Below, piece after piece: positions 1 to 6,498 of a stretch of 11,304 nucleotides of DNA. The position numbers and the translations under genes are program-made. Positions within the stretch are counted from its first letter, which is position 1, and each line of letters begins with the position of its first letter. The notes under the pieces are model-generated. The model was not told the DNA's origin. It was given only the letters and a program-made list of their open reading frames with translations, and made no database searches. This DNA comes from an uncultured Hymenobacter sp. (GTDB lineage Bacteria; Bacteroidota; Bacteroidia; Cytophagales; Hymenobacteraceae), in assembly GCA_937871705.1 (NCBI GenBank), contig CALMOO010000725.1, positions 1 to 11,304 on the forward strand, written 5' to 3'.

Positions 1-363
1 GCGCAAGCTCGTCACGATGGGGGCCAACCTATTTCCCACCAGCGAAGCAGTGGAGGTCGAAATGTTCGCCAATCCGAGCAGGGTCGGCAGACGTTGCTCA
101 AGCAGGGCAAAACGGCAGAAGCCCGGCTGCTGACGTTGGTGCTCACCGAACCGCACCTCACGTACGAGGCCCTGGCTGCGATTCAAACGCCCACCCTAGT
201 ACTAGCCGGGGAGAAGGACATCATTAAGCGCGCCCATACCCAAGCCATCGGCGCGCACTTGCCCCACGCGCAAGTCGTGATTCTGCCCGGCGTTACGCAC
301 TACGCGCCGCAAGAGAATCCGACCCTCTTCAATGAGACGGTACTCCAGTTTTTGCTTGACTAG
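1..363 (+). pseudogene. Alpha/beta-hydrolase fold protein, C-terminal part, apparently frameshifted; 5' end outside window
   Basis: The last 89 codons (from 94) encode the C-terminal third of an alpha/beta hydrolase. A strand-loop TPTLVLAGEKD carries the usual catalytic-acid Asp (residue 42 counted from base 94), and GVTHYAP carries the usual catalytic His (residue 69). The stop is TAG at 361-363. Bases 2-75 in a different frame (codons starting at 2, 5, 8...) read RKLVTMGANLFPTSEAVEVE, which looks like the preceding part of the same family. That frame runs into a stop near 132. The two halves join only if one base is missing somewhere around 64-95. The nucleophile region lies outside the window, so substrate and activity cannot be judged. 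Either the gene is decayed or the sequence has an error here. The TTG at 94 is not a credible native start. Confidence 0.6.
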
Positions 364-549
364 TCGAGCGCCGCCCCACGGCTCCCCAAATAAAAATACT
401 TGTCTAAAAAGAAGAAAGCCTTTCAGAGGGCAGTTGGTAATTCTTCTCCGTTTCGTTCAATAACATAAGGTGGCTTCGAAGACAAGTCTTGGAATCAGTG
501 CAGGTTTCGGCCCGCCCAACCGCTGCGCCTGGCGTGGTACTTTAGCATC

Positions 550-1332
550 ATGCCCTTCATCTTACTACGTCACAGCTGGCTCCAACAACTACTCTTTGTC
601 CCCTTGTCCGTTGGGCTTTTTGCCTGTCACGAGCAGCCGGCGCAGGTAGCGACACCAGCTCGAATTTTTCGACGGGGCCAGCAGTTCACCTACCAAGTAG
701 CTCACCGACTAGCACCGGGCGCCGCTGCTCGGCTGGACACGCTAACCATCTTATGTTATGGTAGATATAAGCCGGAAGACCACTATGGAGCATCTGGGCC
801 TGACCAGGCGGGCGATACGTTGCAAAGCAAATTAGGCTTTAGCTATGGGGCACGCTCAGCCCCAACAGCTTTCGCCGGCGTCATTGAGGATGATTCCACC
901 CTTTGGAGTCATCCGCCTCGCGAAGGGGAGTACCGCGTTTTAGAGTTAAGCCCCTACCCCTACCTCAAGTTTCCGCTCAGCCAGGGGAAACGGTGGACCG
1001 ATTCGCTGGACGTTGGCGCGTGGTATAGTAATCCCGCCTGGGCGGTATGGCAGGGCGATATGCGGGTAACTAGCACCTATACAGTTCAAGGGCAAAAACC
1101 CTTGCATACCCCTTTCGGCCTCCTATCCTGCTGGGTGGTTCAAGCTAGTGCAACCTGCACAAAAGGGACTTCCACGTTGGAAATATGGTACCATCCACGA
1201 TACGGCTTCGTGCGCCTCGACTATCAGACTATCAATGATAAGGTTTTGGACTTAGGCCTTGTCCAAGTGGCAACAATTCCCATACAGGAAAATAAGGGTA
1301 TGGCCCTGCCGGACTTCATGAAACCACTTTAA
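550..1332 (+). CDS. Putative lipoprotein, 260 aa, function unknown
   Basis: I do not recognise a named family. The N-terminus is a lipoprotein signal: a short basic start, a hydrophobic stretch (about residues 11-25) and a lipobox LFAC with Cys26 as the probable lipidated residue. This implies export and anchoring to the inner or outer membrane. The rest is rich in aromatic residues and short alternating hydrophobic stretches, suggesting a mostly beta fold. A conserved-looking block near residues 187-228 reads TPFGLLSCWVV, followed by WYHPRYGFVRLDY. The start is the ATG at 550; no Shine-Dalgarno sequence precedes it, as is normal in Bacteroidota. The gene stands alone between the broken hydrolase gene and the insertion sequence, whose left end begins 37 bp after its stop, so the insertion did not interrupt it. 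It could equally be a periplasmic beta-barrel-like protein of another class. Confidence 0.75.
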   Translation: MPFILLRHSWLQQLLFVPLSVGLFACHEQPAQVATPARIFRRGQQFTYQVAHRLAPGAAARLDTLTILCYGRYKPEDHYGASGPDQAGDTLQSKLGFSYGARSAPTAFAGVIEDDSTLWSHPPREGEYRVLELSPYPYLKFPLSQGKRWTDSLDVGAWYSNPAWAVWQGDMRVTSTYTVQGQKPLHTPFGLLSCWVVQASATCTKGTSTLEIWYHPRYGFVRLDYQTINDKVLDLGLVQVATIPIQENKGMALPDFMKPL

Positions 1333-1369
1333 GTTCTCACTGACTAGTCTTGGAATCGTTAGGAAAGCT

Positions 1370-1406
1370 CTTTTACATTCTACAAACCACGGTGGTTGTT
1401 GCAGAA
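1370..1406 (+). repeat. Left terminal inverted repeat of the insertion sequence
   Basis: It is the reverse complement of 2972-3008 with three mismatches (positions 1379, 1387 and 1396). The inner end finishes at GTTGCAGAA, and matching stops abruptly on both sides, which defines the repeat. The outermost bases are CTTTTACAT. Confidence 0.85.
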
Positions 1407-1440
1407 GTATCTGAGAAGTAGACTACTCGTATACTTGTTG

Positions 1441-2893
1441 ATGAAGGGCCAGAAAGACTTCCACGATAAAATGAGCCTGTGCTTCCACCTCTCCGAGCGC
1501 GTGCCCAAGCACAATTTCTACCGCCGTTTGCGTGACGTGCTCGACTGGGGGTTTCTGCGCGAGCAGACCCGCCCCGTCTATAGCCACACCGGGCAGCCCT
1601 CGCTCGACCCTGTCGTGTTTTTCAAGCTGGTACTGGTGGGGCGGCTGGAAAATATCGTGAGCGACCGCCGCTTAATCGAGCAGTGCGCCCTGCGGCTCGA
1701 CATTCTCTACTTCTTGGGCTACGAGGTGGAGGAGGACTTGCCTTGGCACTCGACGATTAGCCGCCCTCGCCACCTTTACCCAGCCGCCGTCTTCGAGCAC
1801 TTGTTCGACCAAGTGTTTGCCCAGTGCGTGCTGGGCTGGTGGCCGGTGACACGCAAGTGGTGGACTCGGCCCCCGTCAAAGCGGCGCTTCGCTCGATAGC
1901 CTACGCGAGAAGCCCCTGAGCGAAGCCTGCAGATTAGCGGTCGCCGGCGGGCAGCTACCGCCTGCGCCAGTGCCCGTAATGCGCTCGGCGCCGGCCCACC
2001 CGCTGCGCCGCGAGGCAACCCGGCGGGCCAAGCGGCAAGCCGCCCCGGGTGGGCTGGGCGCTCAGCACCCCAAAGCGGAGTTGTTGAGCAATAAGACGCA
2101 TTACAGTCCCACCGACCCCGAGGCGCGCATCTCCGTTAAGCCCGGCAAAGCGCGGGCCCTCAACTACCTCTGTAGCGTGGCCGTGGATACGGCCAGCGGC
2201 CTTATTAGCCACATTCAAGCCGATTTTGCCGACCGCCGCGACAGCACGCACTTACCGGACTTGGTCCCGCGGCTGCAAACCCGGCTTGCGGCCAATGAAT
2301 TGACGCTGCACGACTTCATCGCCGATACGGGGTACTCAACTGGCTTTAACTACGCTTTCTTGGAGCAACGCGGGATTACCCCCTGGATTCCCGTTTTTGG
2401 GCACTACAAGCCAGCTCCAAAAGGCTTTACCTATGAGGCGGAAATAGATGCGTTTCGCTGTACAGCGGGCAAGCTGCTGCCTTTTCGTAACTACGCGACT
2501 AGCAAAGACGGGAATTGGGCCAAGAATTACCGGGCGGCTTATCAGGACTGCCAGCAGTGCCCGTTGAAGATGAGTTGCACCCCGGCCGCGCCCCAGCAGC
2601 GGTTTGTGCGCTCAGCCTTTGACGCAGCTTATCGTCGCGCGTGGCATCGGCAACACAGTCGGGCAGGTCAGCAGATGCGCCGGGTCCGGCAACGCACCGT
2701 CGAGCCCGTTTTTGGCAGCTTACTTCATCACTATGGCCTGCGACGAGTCGGCACGAAGGGCCGAGCGGCAGCTCATAAGGCCATGCTACTCAGCGCCATT
2801 GCTTACAACCTGAAAGAAGCTGCTCAAGCATCAGTCCAAACAGGTCGCCAGCGTGGCTATCGCGCTCCGTTCAGTGCAGCTAAGACGCTGTAA
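1441..2893 (+). pseudogene. IS1182-family transposase (DDE), disrupted by two frameshifts
   Basis: The product would be a DDE transposase that cuts and joins the ends of its own element. Three frames must be joined. Codons from 1441 to about 1829 give the N-terminal domain (HNFYRRL, SLDPVVFFKLVLVGRLEN, LPWHSTISR). Codons 1830-1882 in the next frame give AGLVAGDTQVVDSAPVKA with the first catalytic Asp (1863-1865). Codons from 1883 to the TAA at 2891-2893 give the rest, with the second Asp in FIADTGYS (2324-2326) and the Glu in VEPVFGSL (2702-2704). A cysteine cluster CxxCPLKxxC, typical of this family, lies near 2549-2580. Each junction is explained by one missing base, near 1827-1830 and after 1882. 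The start is taken as the ATG at 1441 (MKGQKDF); a TTG at 1396 lies inside the terminal repeat. Length and motifs are otherwise complete, so decay is recent or the breaks are sequence errors. Confidence 0.85.
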
Positions 2894-2971
2894 TTACCTT
2901 TTTAGCACTTGGTTGACCGATTTCAACTCCTTTCGAGTCAGCCTTTTAGCTGAGCGCCTACCTAGCTGGAG

Positions 2972-3008
2972 TTCTGCAACAGCCACCGTGATTTGTAGCA
3001 TGTAAAAG
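2972..3008 (-). repeat. Right terminal inverted repeat of the insertion sequence
   Basis: It is the reverse complement of 1370-1406 at 34 of 37 positions. It begins TTCTGCAAC on the transposase side and ends ATGTAAAAG on the outside, 79 bp after the transposase stop. Confidence 0.85.
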
Positions 3009-3033
3009 CAGTTGACGCCCCCTTGCTACCCAG

Positions 3034-3063
3034 TGGACGCCCCTTGTTGGGGTACCCAAGGCG
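3034..3063 (-). terminator. Possible 3' hairpin after the 3064-3612 gene (weak)
   Basis: On the minus strand, immediately after the stop codon, ACGCCTTG can pair with CAAGGGGCGT through an 8-bp stem with a two-base bulge. The loop contains GGTACC. No T-run follows, so this is only a candidate transcript end or stabilising stem. It would insulate the gene from the convergent insertion sequence. Confidence 0.3.
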
Positions 3064-3612
3064 TTACTTATGCAGCACTGTACGCGTCAGCGGGCCACCA
3101 GTTTGCGGCACTACCAGATGGACGTTGTTCAACGTAAAGCGCACATTTTTGAGATATAAGCAGTTGCAGGGCTTTTCTACGTCGGTTTCGGCCTGCAGCT
3201 GGTTCACGTCAAAGTGGTGGCCCCCCACCAGCACCCGATACGCCGGCTGGCGCACTAGGGAGTCGGCAGAGGTAGTGAGCGCGAGCTGCCAGCCATTGCC
3301 CTCGAAATGAAAGGCTTTCCCCAGCTGCCCCTTCGCGTAGGCAAACGTATCCGTGGGTTGGGTCAACTGCTGGTCGGCATAGTACACCAGGCGCGCCTGC
3401 TGCACTTGCGCCCGCGTAAAACCAACCCCACTGAGCGTATCGGCGCTGAGCTGAAACGGCACCTCAACAGCAGTCGTATTCTGCCCGATACACGCTTCCC
3501 AGCAGCAGCTAGGTAGGGGTAGTGCGCCAAGTCCTAGGCTACTGGCCAGGAGCAGTCGCCGGGGCAAGCGGCGACCGGTAGGAGCCTCTAAAAGGGTAAA
3601 AAAAAGTGACAT
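3064..3612 (-). CDS. Hypothetical secreted protein or lipoprotein, 182 aa
   Basis: I do not recognise a family. The N-terminus has a basic region (RRLPRR, residues 14-19), a hydrophobic run (about 20-33) and then a cysteine group SCCWEAC (Cys36, 37, 41). LPSC could serve as an imperfect lipobox with Pro at -2, so the protein is probably exported and perhaps lipid-anchored. The mature part is polar and appears beta-rich, with two further cysteines in PCNCLYL (about residues 148-150) and a VLVGGHHFDVNQL segment. Four or more cysteines in an exported protein may mean disulfides or metal binding, which is inference. The start is the ATG at 3610-3612; an in-frame alternative within the signal region cannot be excluded. 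It lies alone, convergent with the insertion sequence and separated by a 399-bp gap from the next minus-strand gene. Confidence 0.65.
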   Translation of the reverse strand: MSLFFTLLEAPTGRRLPRRLLLASSLGLGALPLPSCCWEACIGQNTTAVEVPFQLSADTLSGVGFTRAQVQQARLVYYADQQLTQPTDTFAYAKGQLGKAFHFEGNGWQLALTTSADSLVRQPAYRVLVGGHHFDVNQLQAETDVEKPCNCLYLKNVRFTLNNVHLVVPQTGGPLTRTVLHK

Positions 3613-4011
3613 GCTGCCAGGGGGTAGTTAGGCTCAGGAGACAACAGCGCCAGGATAGGTTGCAAGTCCTACCCTTGGCGCGCTTGACGCCTGCTACCGG
3701 TCAGCCGGCAGGAAACTTAGCGCTAGCCGCCTACTGAAAGTTCTACCCTTAACGGTAGGTGGTAATACTAGAAAACTCGCCCTGATTCCAAGAGGTGTCC
3801 GAGAAGCAATCTTATGTGATTCGACTATTACTAGAAACCAAAAGGAAAGGGACGCCCCTCGCCACTGCCTCCAAAATCTTGTTTTGCTAAGGCCAAATAA
3901 TGGCTATTAAAGTAAGCTGACTATTTGCTGCTGCCAACCCCAGTAGGTGCGTATTTTTGATCAAAAGTGACGCGATGCTGCTGTACATGTTACTGGGTGA
4001 TGAAGTCGCGG
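3613..4011. other. 399-bp gene-free region
   Basis: No credible gene is visible. The part next to 3612 should hold the promoter of the minus-strand hypothetical gene, but no clear TAnnTTTG box faces that way. The segment contains a bulged hairpin at 3690-3712 (CCTG/CAGG plus CCGG/CCGG around TCAG), a small stem CTACC/GGTAG near 3743-3758, and two similar pieces around CTACCCTT (about 3666 and 3740). On the plus strand, TATTTTTG at 3952-3959 matches the Bacteroidota -7 consensus and has a TTG 24 bp upstream. It would drive transcription antisense to the STAS-like gene, and only a 22-codon ORF (3975-4043) follows. I give neither weight without transcript data. Confidence 0.6.
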
Positions 4012-4419
4012 CTACTTGCTATGCTGTCGTAACCAACTTTTAGCATCGGCCATGTTGTCAAAAACGTGTCCTTGAAACGCCGTGAGTTGGCCGTAGAAGT
4101 TAGCGGCGGACCCATCAGCCAGCGTTTCGGGAGTAGAAATCAAGGCGAAGTGGCGTAACCCAGCTTTAGCGGCATTGGGAGCCCACTCGTTAATGACCCA
4201 ATCCATCGAGTGGTCCCAGGGACCCCGGACCGAGCGCGTGTCATTGAGCACACAGGAAAACCCCGCCTTAGCCAGGGCGGCGGTATACGCCTTGGCGCCC
4301 GTTTTGATGTTTTCAGCGGTTAAGTAGCCCTGCCAATCCGTGAAAATCCAGCGGTTTTCGGGGTCGGTTTCAATAGTGAGATAGACTTTGCCCAAGGCAG
4401 ACGTTAATTCTTGTGTCAT
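4012..4419 (-). CDS. Small STAS/SpoIIAA-like protein, 135 aa
   Basis: This is a soluble cytoplasmic protein without signal or membrane segments. The pattern resembles the SpoIIAA-like / STAS-SEC14 group. It begins with a strand KVYLTIETDPENRWIFTDW (residues 11-29), then GYLTAENIKTG leading into a helix, a second strand CVLNDTRSVRGPWDH (56-70), a helix with WVINEWAPNAAKAG (74-87) and a final strand LRHFALIS (88-95). STAS-type proteins act by protein-protein contact in signalling; the partner here is unknown. I chose the ATG at 4417-4419 (MTQELTS) because the longer reading to 4431 needs a TTG and adds only four unconserved residues. The gene is the last of the minus-strand stress cluster but lies behind the strong terminator at 4476-4506, so it probably has its own promoter in the short gap 4420-4475. 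Family assignment is by resemblance only. Confidence 0.65.
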   Translation of the reverse strand: MTQELTSALGKVYLTIETDPENRWIFTDWQGYLTAENIKTGAKAYTAALAKAGFSCVLNDTRSVRGPWDHSMDWVINEWAPNAAKAGLRHFALISTPETLADGSAANFYGQLTAFQGHVFDNMADAKSWLRQHSK

Positions 4420-4475
4420 GATGCAAAGCAAGCAAGTTATTAGCTAAGGGGATAAGGCTACGAAGGGTAACTTAC

Positions 4476-4506
4476 AAAAAAGGCGGCCGGAATAACCGGC
4501 CGCCTT
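4476..4506 (-). terminator. Intrinsic terminator of the 4531-5436 gene
   Basis: On the minus strand an 11-bp perfect stem (AAGGCGGCCGG pairing with CCGGCCGCCTT, loop TTATT) is followed directly by a run of six T. It lies 24 bp beyond the stop of the DUF2382 gene. It is the strongest terminator in the window and separates the stress cluster from the STAS-like gene. Confidence 0.88.
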
Positions 4507-4530
4507 GGCATGCAAAATGAACGGGGTTCG

Positions 4531-5436
4531 TTACACGTTGGATGCCGGCTTGGTGCCAGTGGTGTTGGTCGTCGTAGTCGTGCTGCCGGGAATTTGCTCC
4601 ACGTCCACTTCGGTGTTGCGCACGGTGTCGTGAATAACCTGCTCGTGCTCGGTTACTTGCTTGCCAAGGCTCACTTCTTCCACCACTTTAGCCTCTTTGG
4701 CGACTACGGCGCGCTCAGCTGACTCAGTTAGTTCAACCTGGCCTTCTTTGAACGCCTGGAAGTCGGCTTCGGACGCCGGGCGGTTTACCGGGATGCGGTT
4801 CACCACCACGTGCTCTTCGCGCAGGCGCACGCTTGCCTCAACGGGCTTCTCCACGATGCGCGAGCGCAGGCGCATGCCGCCGGTTTGCTCAGTGCGCTTG
4901 CCTACTTGCAAGCTTTCCTCGATAACCTCAGCTTTCAGGCCGTCGGTGCCAGCAGTGGTATTTTGGTCGGCGTAGCTGTTCGGCTGAGTTTTACCCTGAT
5001 AGCCGGTGGTGGCGGCGCGCTCGTCCACGTCCACGGCCCCGGCCTCATCTAAAATCTGGGCGGCTTGATGGGCGTTTTCGGCCGAATGGCAGTGCACGGT
5101 CACGATAGAGCCAGTGCTTTGGGCCACGTGCTGGTAGCGGCCAGCCGTGTCGTTGTCGTCCTCGTCGCTGCCGAAGAGGCTGCTAAAGAATCCGCTAACA
5201 CCTTCTTCGGCTTTGTGGGCCGTGCGGCCAGCGGCGTCGGCTACGCCTTCGACGGCCGTGCCACTGGTGTTCTGGTAGTCAGAGCTGTCGCTGCTAGTGC
5301 TAGCGCCGCTACCGGTGTTGTATTTGGCGTTGGAGACGTCAACGGACTCTACGCCGAAGCCGGCGGCGGCGAGTTTTTGGGCTGCTTGTTGCGCCTCAGC
5401 GGCGGTATCAAACAGGCCTACTACAGTCTGGCTCAT
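4531..5436 (-). CDS. General stress protein: YflT-like N-terminal region plus DUF2382 (YsnF/AvaK type), 301 aa
   Basis: The N-terminus TVVGLFDTAAEAQQAAQKL (residues 4-22) is a YflT/GSP17M-like half. A second related half, SIVTVHCHSAENAHQAAQIL, lies at 110-129. Between them is a Ser/Thr-rich linker (40-60) and an amphipathic stretch ending GFFSSLFGSDEDD (82-94). DUF2382 occupies about 167-284 and itself shows two halves (VIEESLQVGKR... and VELTESAERAV...). The tail is Thr/Asn-rich. No signal or membrane segment is visible, so it is probably cytoplasmic. Members of these families are stress-induced in other bacteria, but their molecular role is unknown. The ATG at 5434-5436 starts directly at the conserved first strand. 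The leader is pyrimidine-rich with no Shine-Dalgarno sequence. It lies 76 bp downstream of the stand-alone DUF2382 gene and is a paralogue of 8015-8896. Confidence 0.88.
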   Translation of the reverse strand: MSQTVVGLFDTAAEAQQAAQKLAAAGFGVESVDVSNAKYNTGSGASTSSDSSDYQNTSGTAVEGVADAAGRTAHKAEEGVSGFFSSLFGSDEDDNDTAGRYQHVAQSTGSIVTVHCHSAENAHQAAQILDEAGAVDVDERAATTGYQGKTQPNSYADQNTTAGTDGLKAEVIEESLQVGKRTEQTGGMRLRSRIVEKPVEASVRLREEHVVVNRIPVNRPASEADFQAFKEGQVELTESAERAVVAKEAKVVEEVSLGKQVTEHEQVIHDTVRNTEVDVEQIPGSTTTTTNTTGTKPASNV

Positions 5437-5474
5437 GAGAAGAAAAATGAGATGGTTGGGGAAAGAAAGGAGGG

Positions 5475-5482
5475 GTGAAAGA
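5475..5482 (-). promoter_or_regulatory. TCTTTCAC leader motif, copy 1
   Basis: Minus-strand TCTTTCAC, 38 bases before the ATG of the 301-aa stress protein, within a long pyrimidine tract. The same octamer occurs at 6179-6186, 6483-6490 and 8907-8914. Its function is unknown; a regulatory or leader-RNA role is inference. Confidence 0.25.
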
Positions 5483-5512
5483 ACAAGTGCGCCGGCAGGT
5501 GTCGGGCCGGCA

Positions 5513-5965
5513 TTAGGAAAGGGCAGCGGTAGTGGTAGGGGGTAGGTGCTCGACTTGCACCTGCTCGTGGCGCAGCGTCACGGTCTGTGGCTCCTGGGTG
5601 GTGAGCTGGCGGGTAGTCACGTGCAGCTCCTCGACCAGCAGTAGGCGCTTGACCATGACTTCGCGCAGCACCGGGATGATGAGCGTGTCGCCCTCGCGGC
5701 GGGAGTCGGGGGCGGGCGCGTCGTCGGGCAGAAATTGGTTGATGGGTACGTGCTGCACTTCAACCTGCTCGTGGCGCAGGTCGAGGGGCAGCGTTTGCTG
5801 GTGCTCCTCCACTGTTTTGGTGAGTCGCACGCGGCCGGTCTCGACCAGCTCACGGGTAATGATGGCCGTTTCTTCGATAACCGGGATACGCAGTTCGCCC
5901 GTCGGCTCGGGGTTTAGGCGGGCATCAGTAGGGCGGGCAGGCTGGTTGGCAGGACTAGTGCTCAT
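5513..5965 (-). CDS. Stand-alone DUF2382 (YsnF/AvaK-like) protein, 150 aa
   Basis: This protein consists almost only of a DUF2382 unit, after about 24 polar N-terminal residues. It is an internal duplication. Half one (residues 25-75) runs from LRIPVIEETAIITREL to LRHEQVEVQHVP. Half two (94-142) runs from DTLIIPVLREVMVKRLL to LRHEQVQVEHLP. The LRHEQVxVxH ending is almost the same in both. An acidic, Pro-rich connector (LPDDAPAPDSRREG) joins them. No export signal is present. I chose the ATG at 5963-5965; a longer reading from a GTG at 5995 adds ten residues of poor quality. It lacks the YflT-like region of its two neighbours, so it may pair with them or represent a split member. The 76-bp gap to the next gene has only a weak GC hairpin, so co-transcription with 4531-5436 is plausible. 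Molecular function is unknown. Confidence 0.82.
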   Translation of the reverse strand: MSTSPANQPARPTDARLNPEPTGELRIPVIEETAIITRELVETGRVRLTKTVEEHQQTLPLDLRHEQVEVQHVPINQFLPDDAPAPDSRREGDTLIIPVLREVMVKRLLLVEELHVTTRQLTTQEPQTVTLRHEQVQVEHLPPTTTAALS

Positions 5966-6135
5966 CGGGCGGTTTGTACGCCATCGACTGCCCACAGTTG
6001 GGCTAAAGGCAGGATTTGTAGGATTATTTTTTCGGTAGATAGCGGCGTGGCAATAGCGACCTGCTAGCTATCGGCAGGAGAAAGAGGCTAGCCGCCTATT
6101 CACCACTGTTAGTGCTTTATAACTGGTCAGCTAGT

Positions 6136-6180
6136 ACTCACAGCGCCCCTGCTTCTTCTCGAAGCCGGGACGCTGTGAGT
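6136..6180 (-). terminator. Long interrupted hairpin after the small lipoprotein gene
   Basis: ACTCACAGCG (6136-6145) pairs perfectly with CGCTGTGAGT (6171-6180). Inside it, CCC pairs with GGG and GCTTC (6151-6155) with GAAGC (6161-6165) around a TTCTC loop, giving about 18 base pairs with two single mismatches. It lies 33 bp past the stop of the 6214-6477 gene. No T-run follows on either strand, so it is not a standard intrinsic terminator. It may be a 3'-end stabilising stem, a protein-dependent terminator or part of a small RNA. Confidence 0.45.
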
Positions 6181-6186
6181 GAAAGA
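6179..6186 (-). promoter_or_regulatory. TCTTTCAC motif, copy 2
   Basis: Minus-strand TCTTTCAC beginning in the 28-bp gap after the small lipoprotein stop and running two bases into the long hairpin. This copy is not next to a start codon: the nearest downstream start on this strand is 5965. Role unknown. Confidence 0.2.
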
Positions 6187-6213
6187 ATAGCTTAACGTGG
6201 GTAGTAATGGTAT

Positions 6214-6477
6214 TCAGCGGGTGCTAGTAGCGGCGGGAGCTATTCCGCCGCTGCGCAGCGCAGCTTTAAGGTCGGGCTTGCCTACGAAGGGCACTGCCTG
6301 GCCAGTGGCGGCAGCAGGTGCCGCCTTGCGCAGGGCGGCCGAGTCGGCGGCGGTGGGCTTGGCGGTGAGGGACGGGGCTGTCACTGTATCCGTGGCAACG
6401 GGGCTGCTTTGACAGGCAGTCCCCCCTACACTGAGGAGCGGGAGGAGCAAGGCAACTAGCGAAGCAAGCGAGCGCAT
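6214..6477 (-). CDS. Small putative lipoprotein, 87 aa
   Basis: The N-terminus MRSLASLVALLLPLLSVGG followed by TAC fits a lipoprotein signal peptide, with GTAC as lipobox and Cys22 as the lipidated residue. The mature part of about 65 residues is Ala/Thr/Ser/Pro-rich and looks disordered, with no recognisable domain. The last third, PFVGKPDLKAALRSGGIAPA, could be a short helix. No family is recognised. The ATG at 6475-6477 is the only sensible start, and TCTTTCAC sits five bases upstream of it. The gene begins 21 bp after the stop of the small membrane protein gene at 6499, so the two are probably co-transcribed. Composition is typical of Bacteroidota envelope lipoproteins of unknown function. 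A role in the envelope side of the stress response is inference from position. Confidence 0.7.
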   Translation of the reverse strand: MRSLASLVALLLPLLSVGGTACQSSPVATDTVTAPSLTAKPTAADSAALRKAAPAAATGQAVPFVGKPDLKAALRSGGIAPAATSTR

Positions 6478-6482
6478 GACGA

Positions 6483-6490
6483 GTGAAAGA
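6483..6490 (-). promoter_or_regulatory. TCTTTCAC leader motif, copy 3
   Basis: Minus-strand TCTTTCAC ending five bases before the ATG of the small lipoprotein, where a ribosome-binding site would normally lie. It is not complementary to a typical anti-Shine-Dalgarno sequence. Role unknown. Confidence 0.25.
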
Positions 6491-6498
6491 TAAAGCCC

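Larger units (their letters stand above)
1370..3008 (+). mobile_element. IS1182-family insertion sequence, about 1.64 kb, transposase broken
   Basis: A transposase of IS1182 type lies between two terminal inverted repeats of 37 bp at 1370-1406 and 2972-3008. These match at 34 of 37 positions. The total length of 1,639 bp fits the family. I find no convincing target-site duplication: the bases just outside (AGCT on the left, CAGT on the right) differ. The element sits between the lipoprotein gene and the convergent gene at 3064 without cutting either. Because the transposase frame is broken twice, the copy is probably immobile by itself, although its ends look intact and could be mobilised in trans by a sister copy. 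The short 3' part between the transposase stop and the right repeat (2894-2971) holds only small hairpins and no gene. Confidence 0.85.

Noticed and set aside
485..1357. 12-bp direct repeat AGTCTTGGAATC at 485-496 and 1346-1357 flanking the lipoprotein gene, with a 10-bp inverted relative at 3784-3793
   Set aside because: A few 12-bp matches are expected by chance in a window of this size, and no other boundary feature supports a mobile unit.
1396..1440. Transposase start at TTG 1396
   Set aside because: It lies inside the left terminal repeat; the ATG at 1441 gives a better family-like N-terminus.
1825..1885. Programmed ribosomal frameshifting in the transposase
   Set aside because: Two shifts of the same sign would be needed and neither site has a slippery run such as A6G.
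3952..4043. Plus-strand TATTTTTG promoter-like box followed by a 22-codon ORF (3975-4043)
   Set aside because: The box has a marginal -33 spacing, the peptide has no recognisable feature, and the region runs antisense into a credible gene.
4661..5478. Long plus-strand open frames opposite the DUF2382 genes (also 5532-6038, 6963-7586, 8019-8782)
   Set aside because: They are antisense shadows of GC-rich coding DNA, rich in Arg/Ser/Ala without domains; the minus-strand proteins have clear family motifs.
5491..5510. GCCGGC...GCCGGC hairpin between the two DUF2382 genes as a terminator
   Set aside because: The stem is only six bases and no T-run follows; the two genes are more likely co-transcribed.
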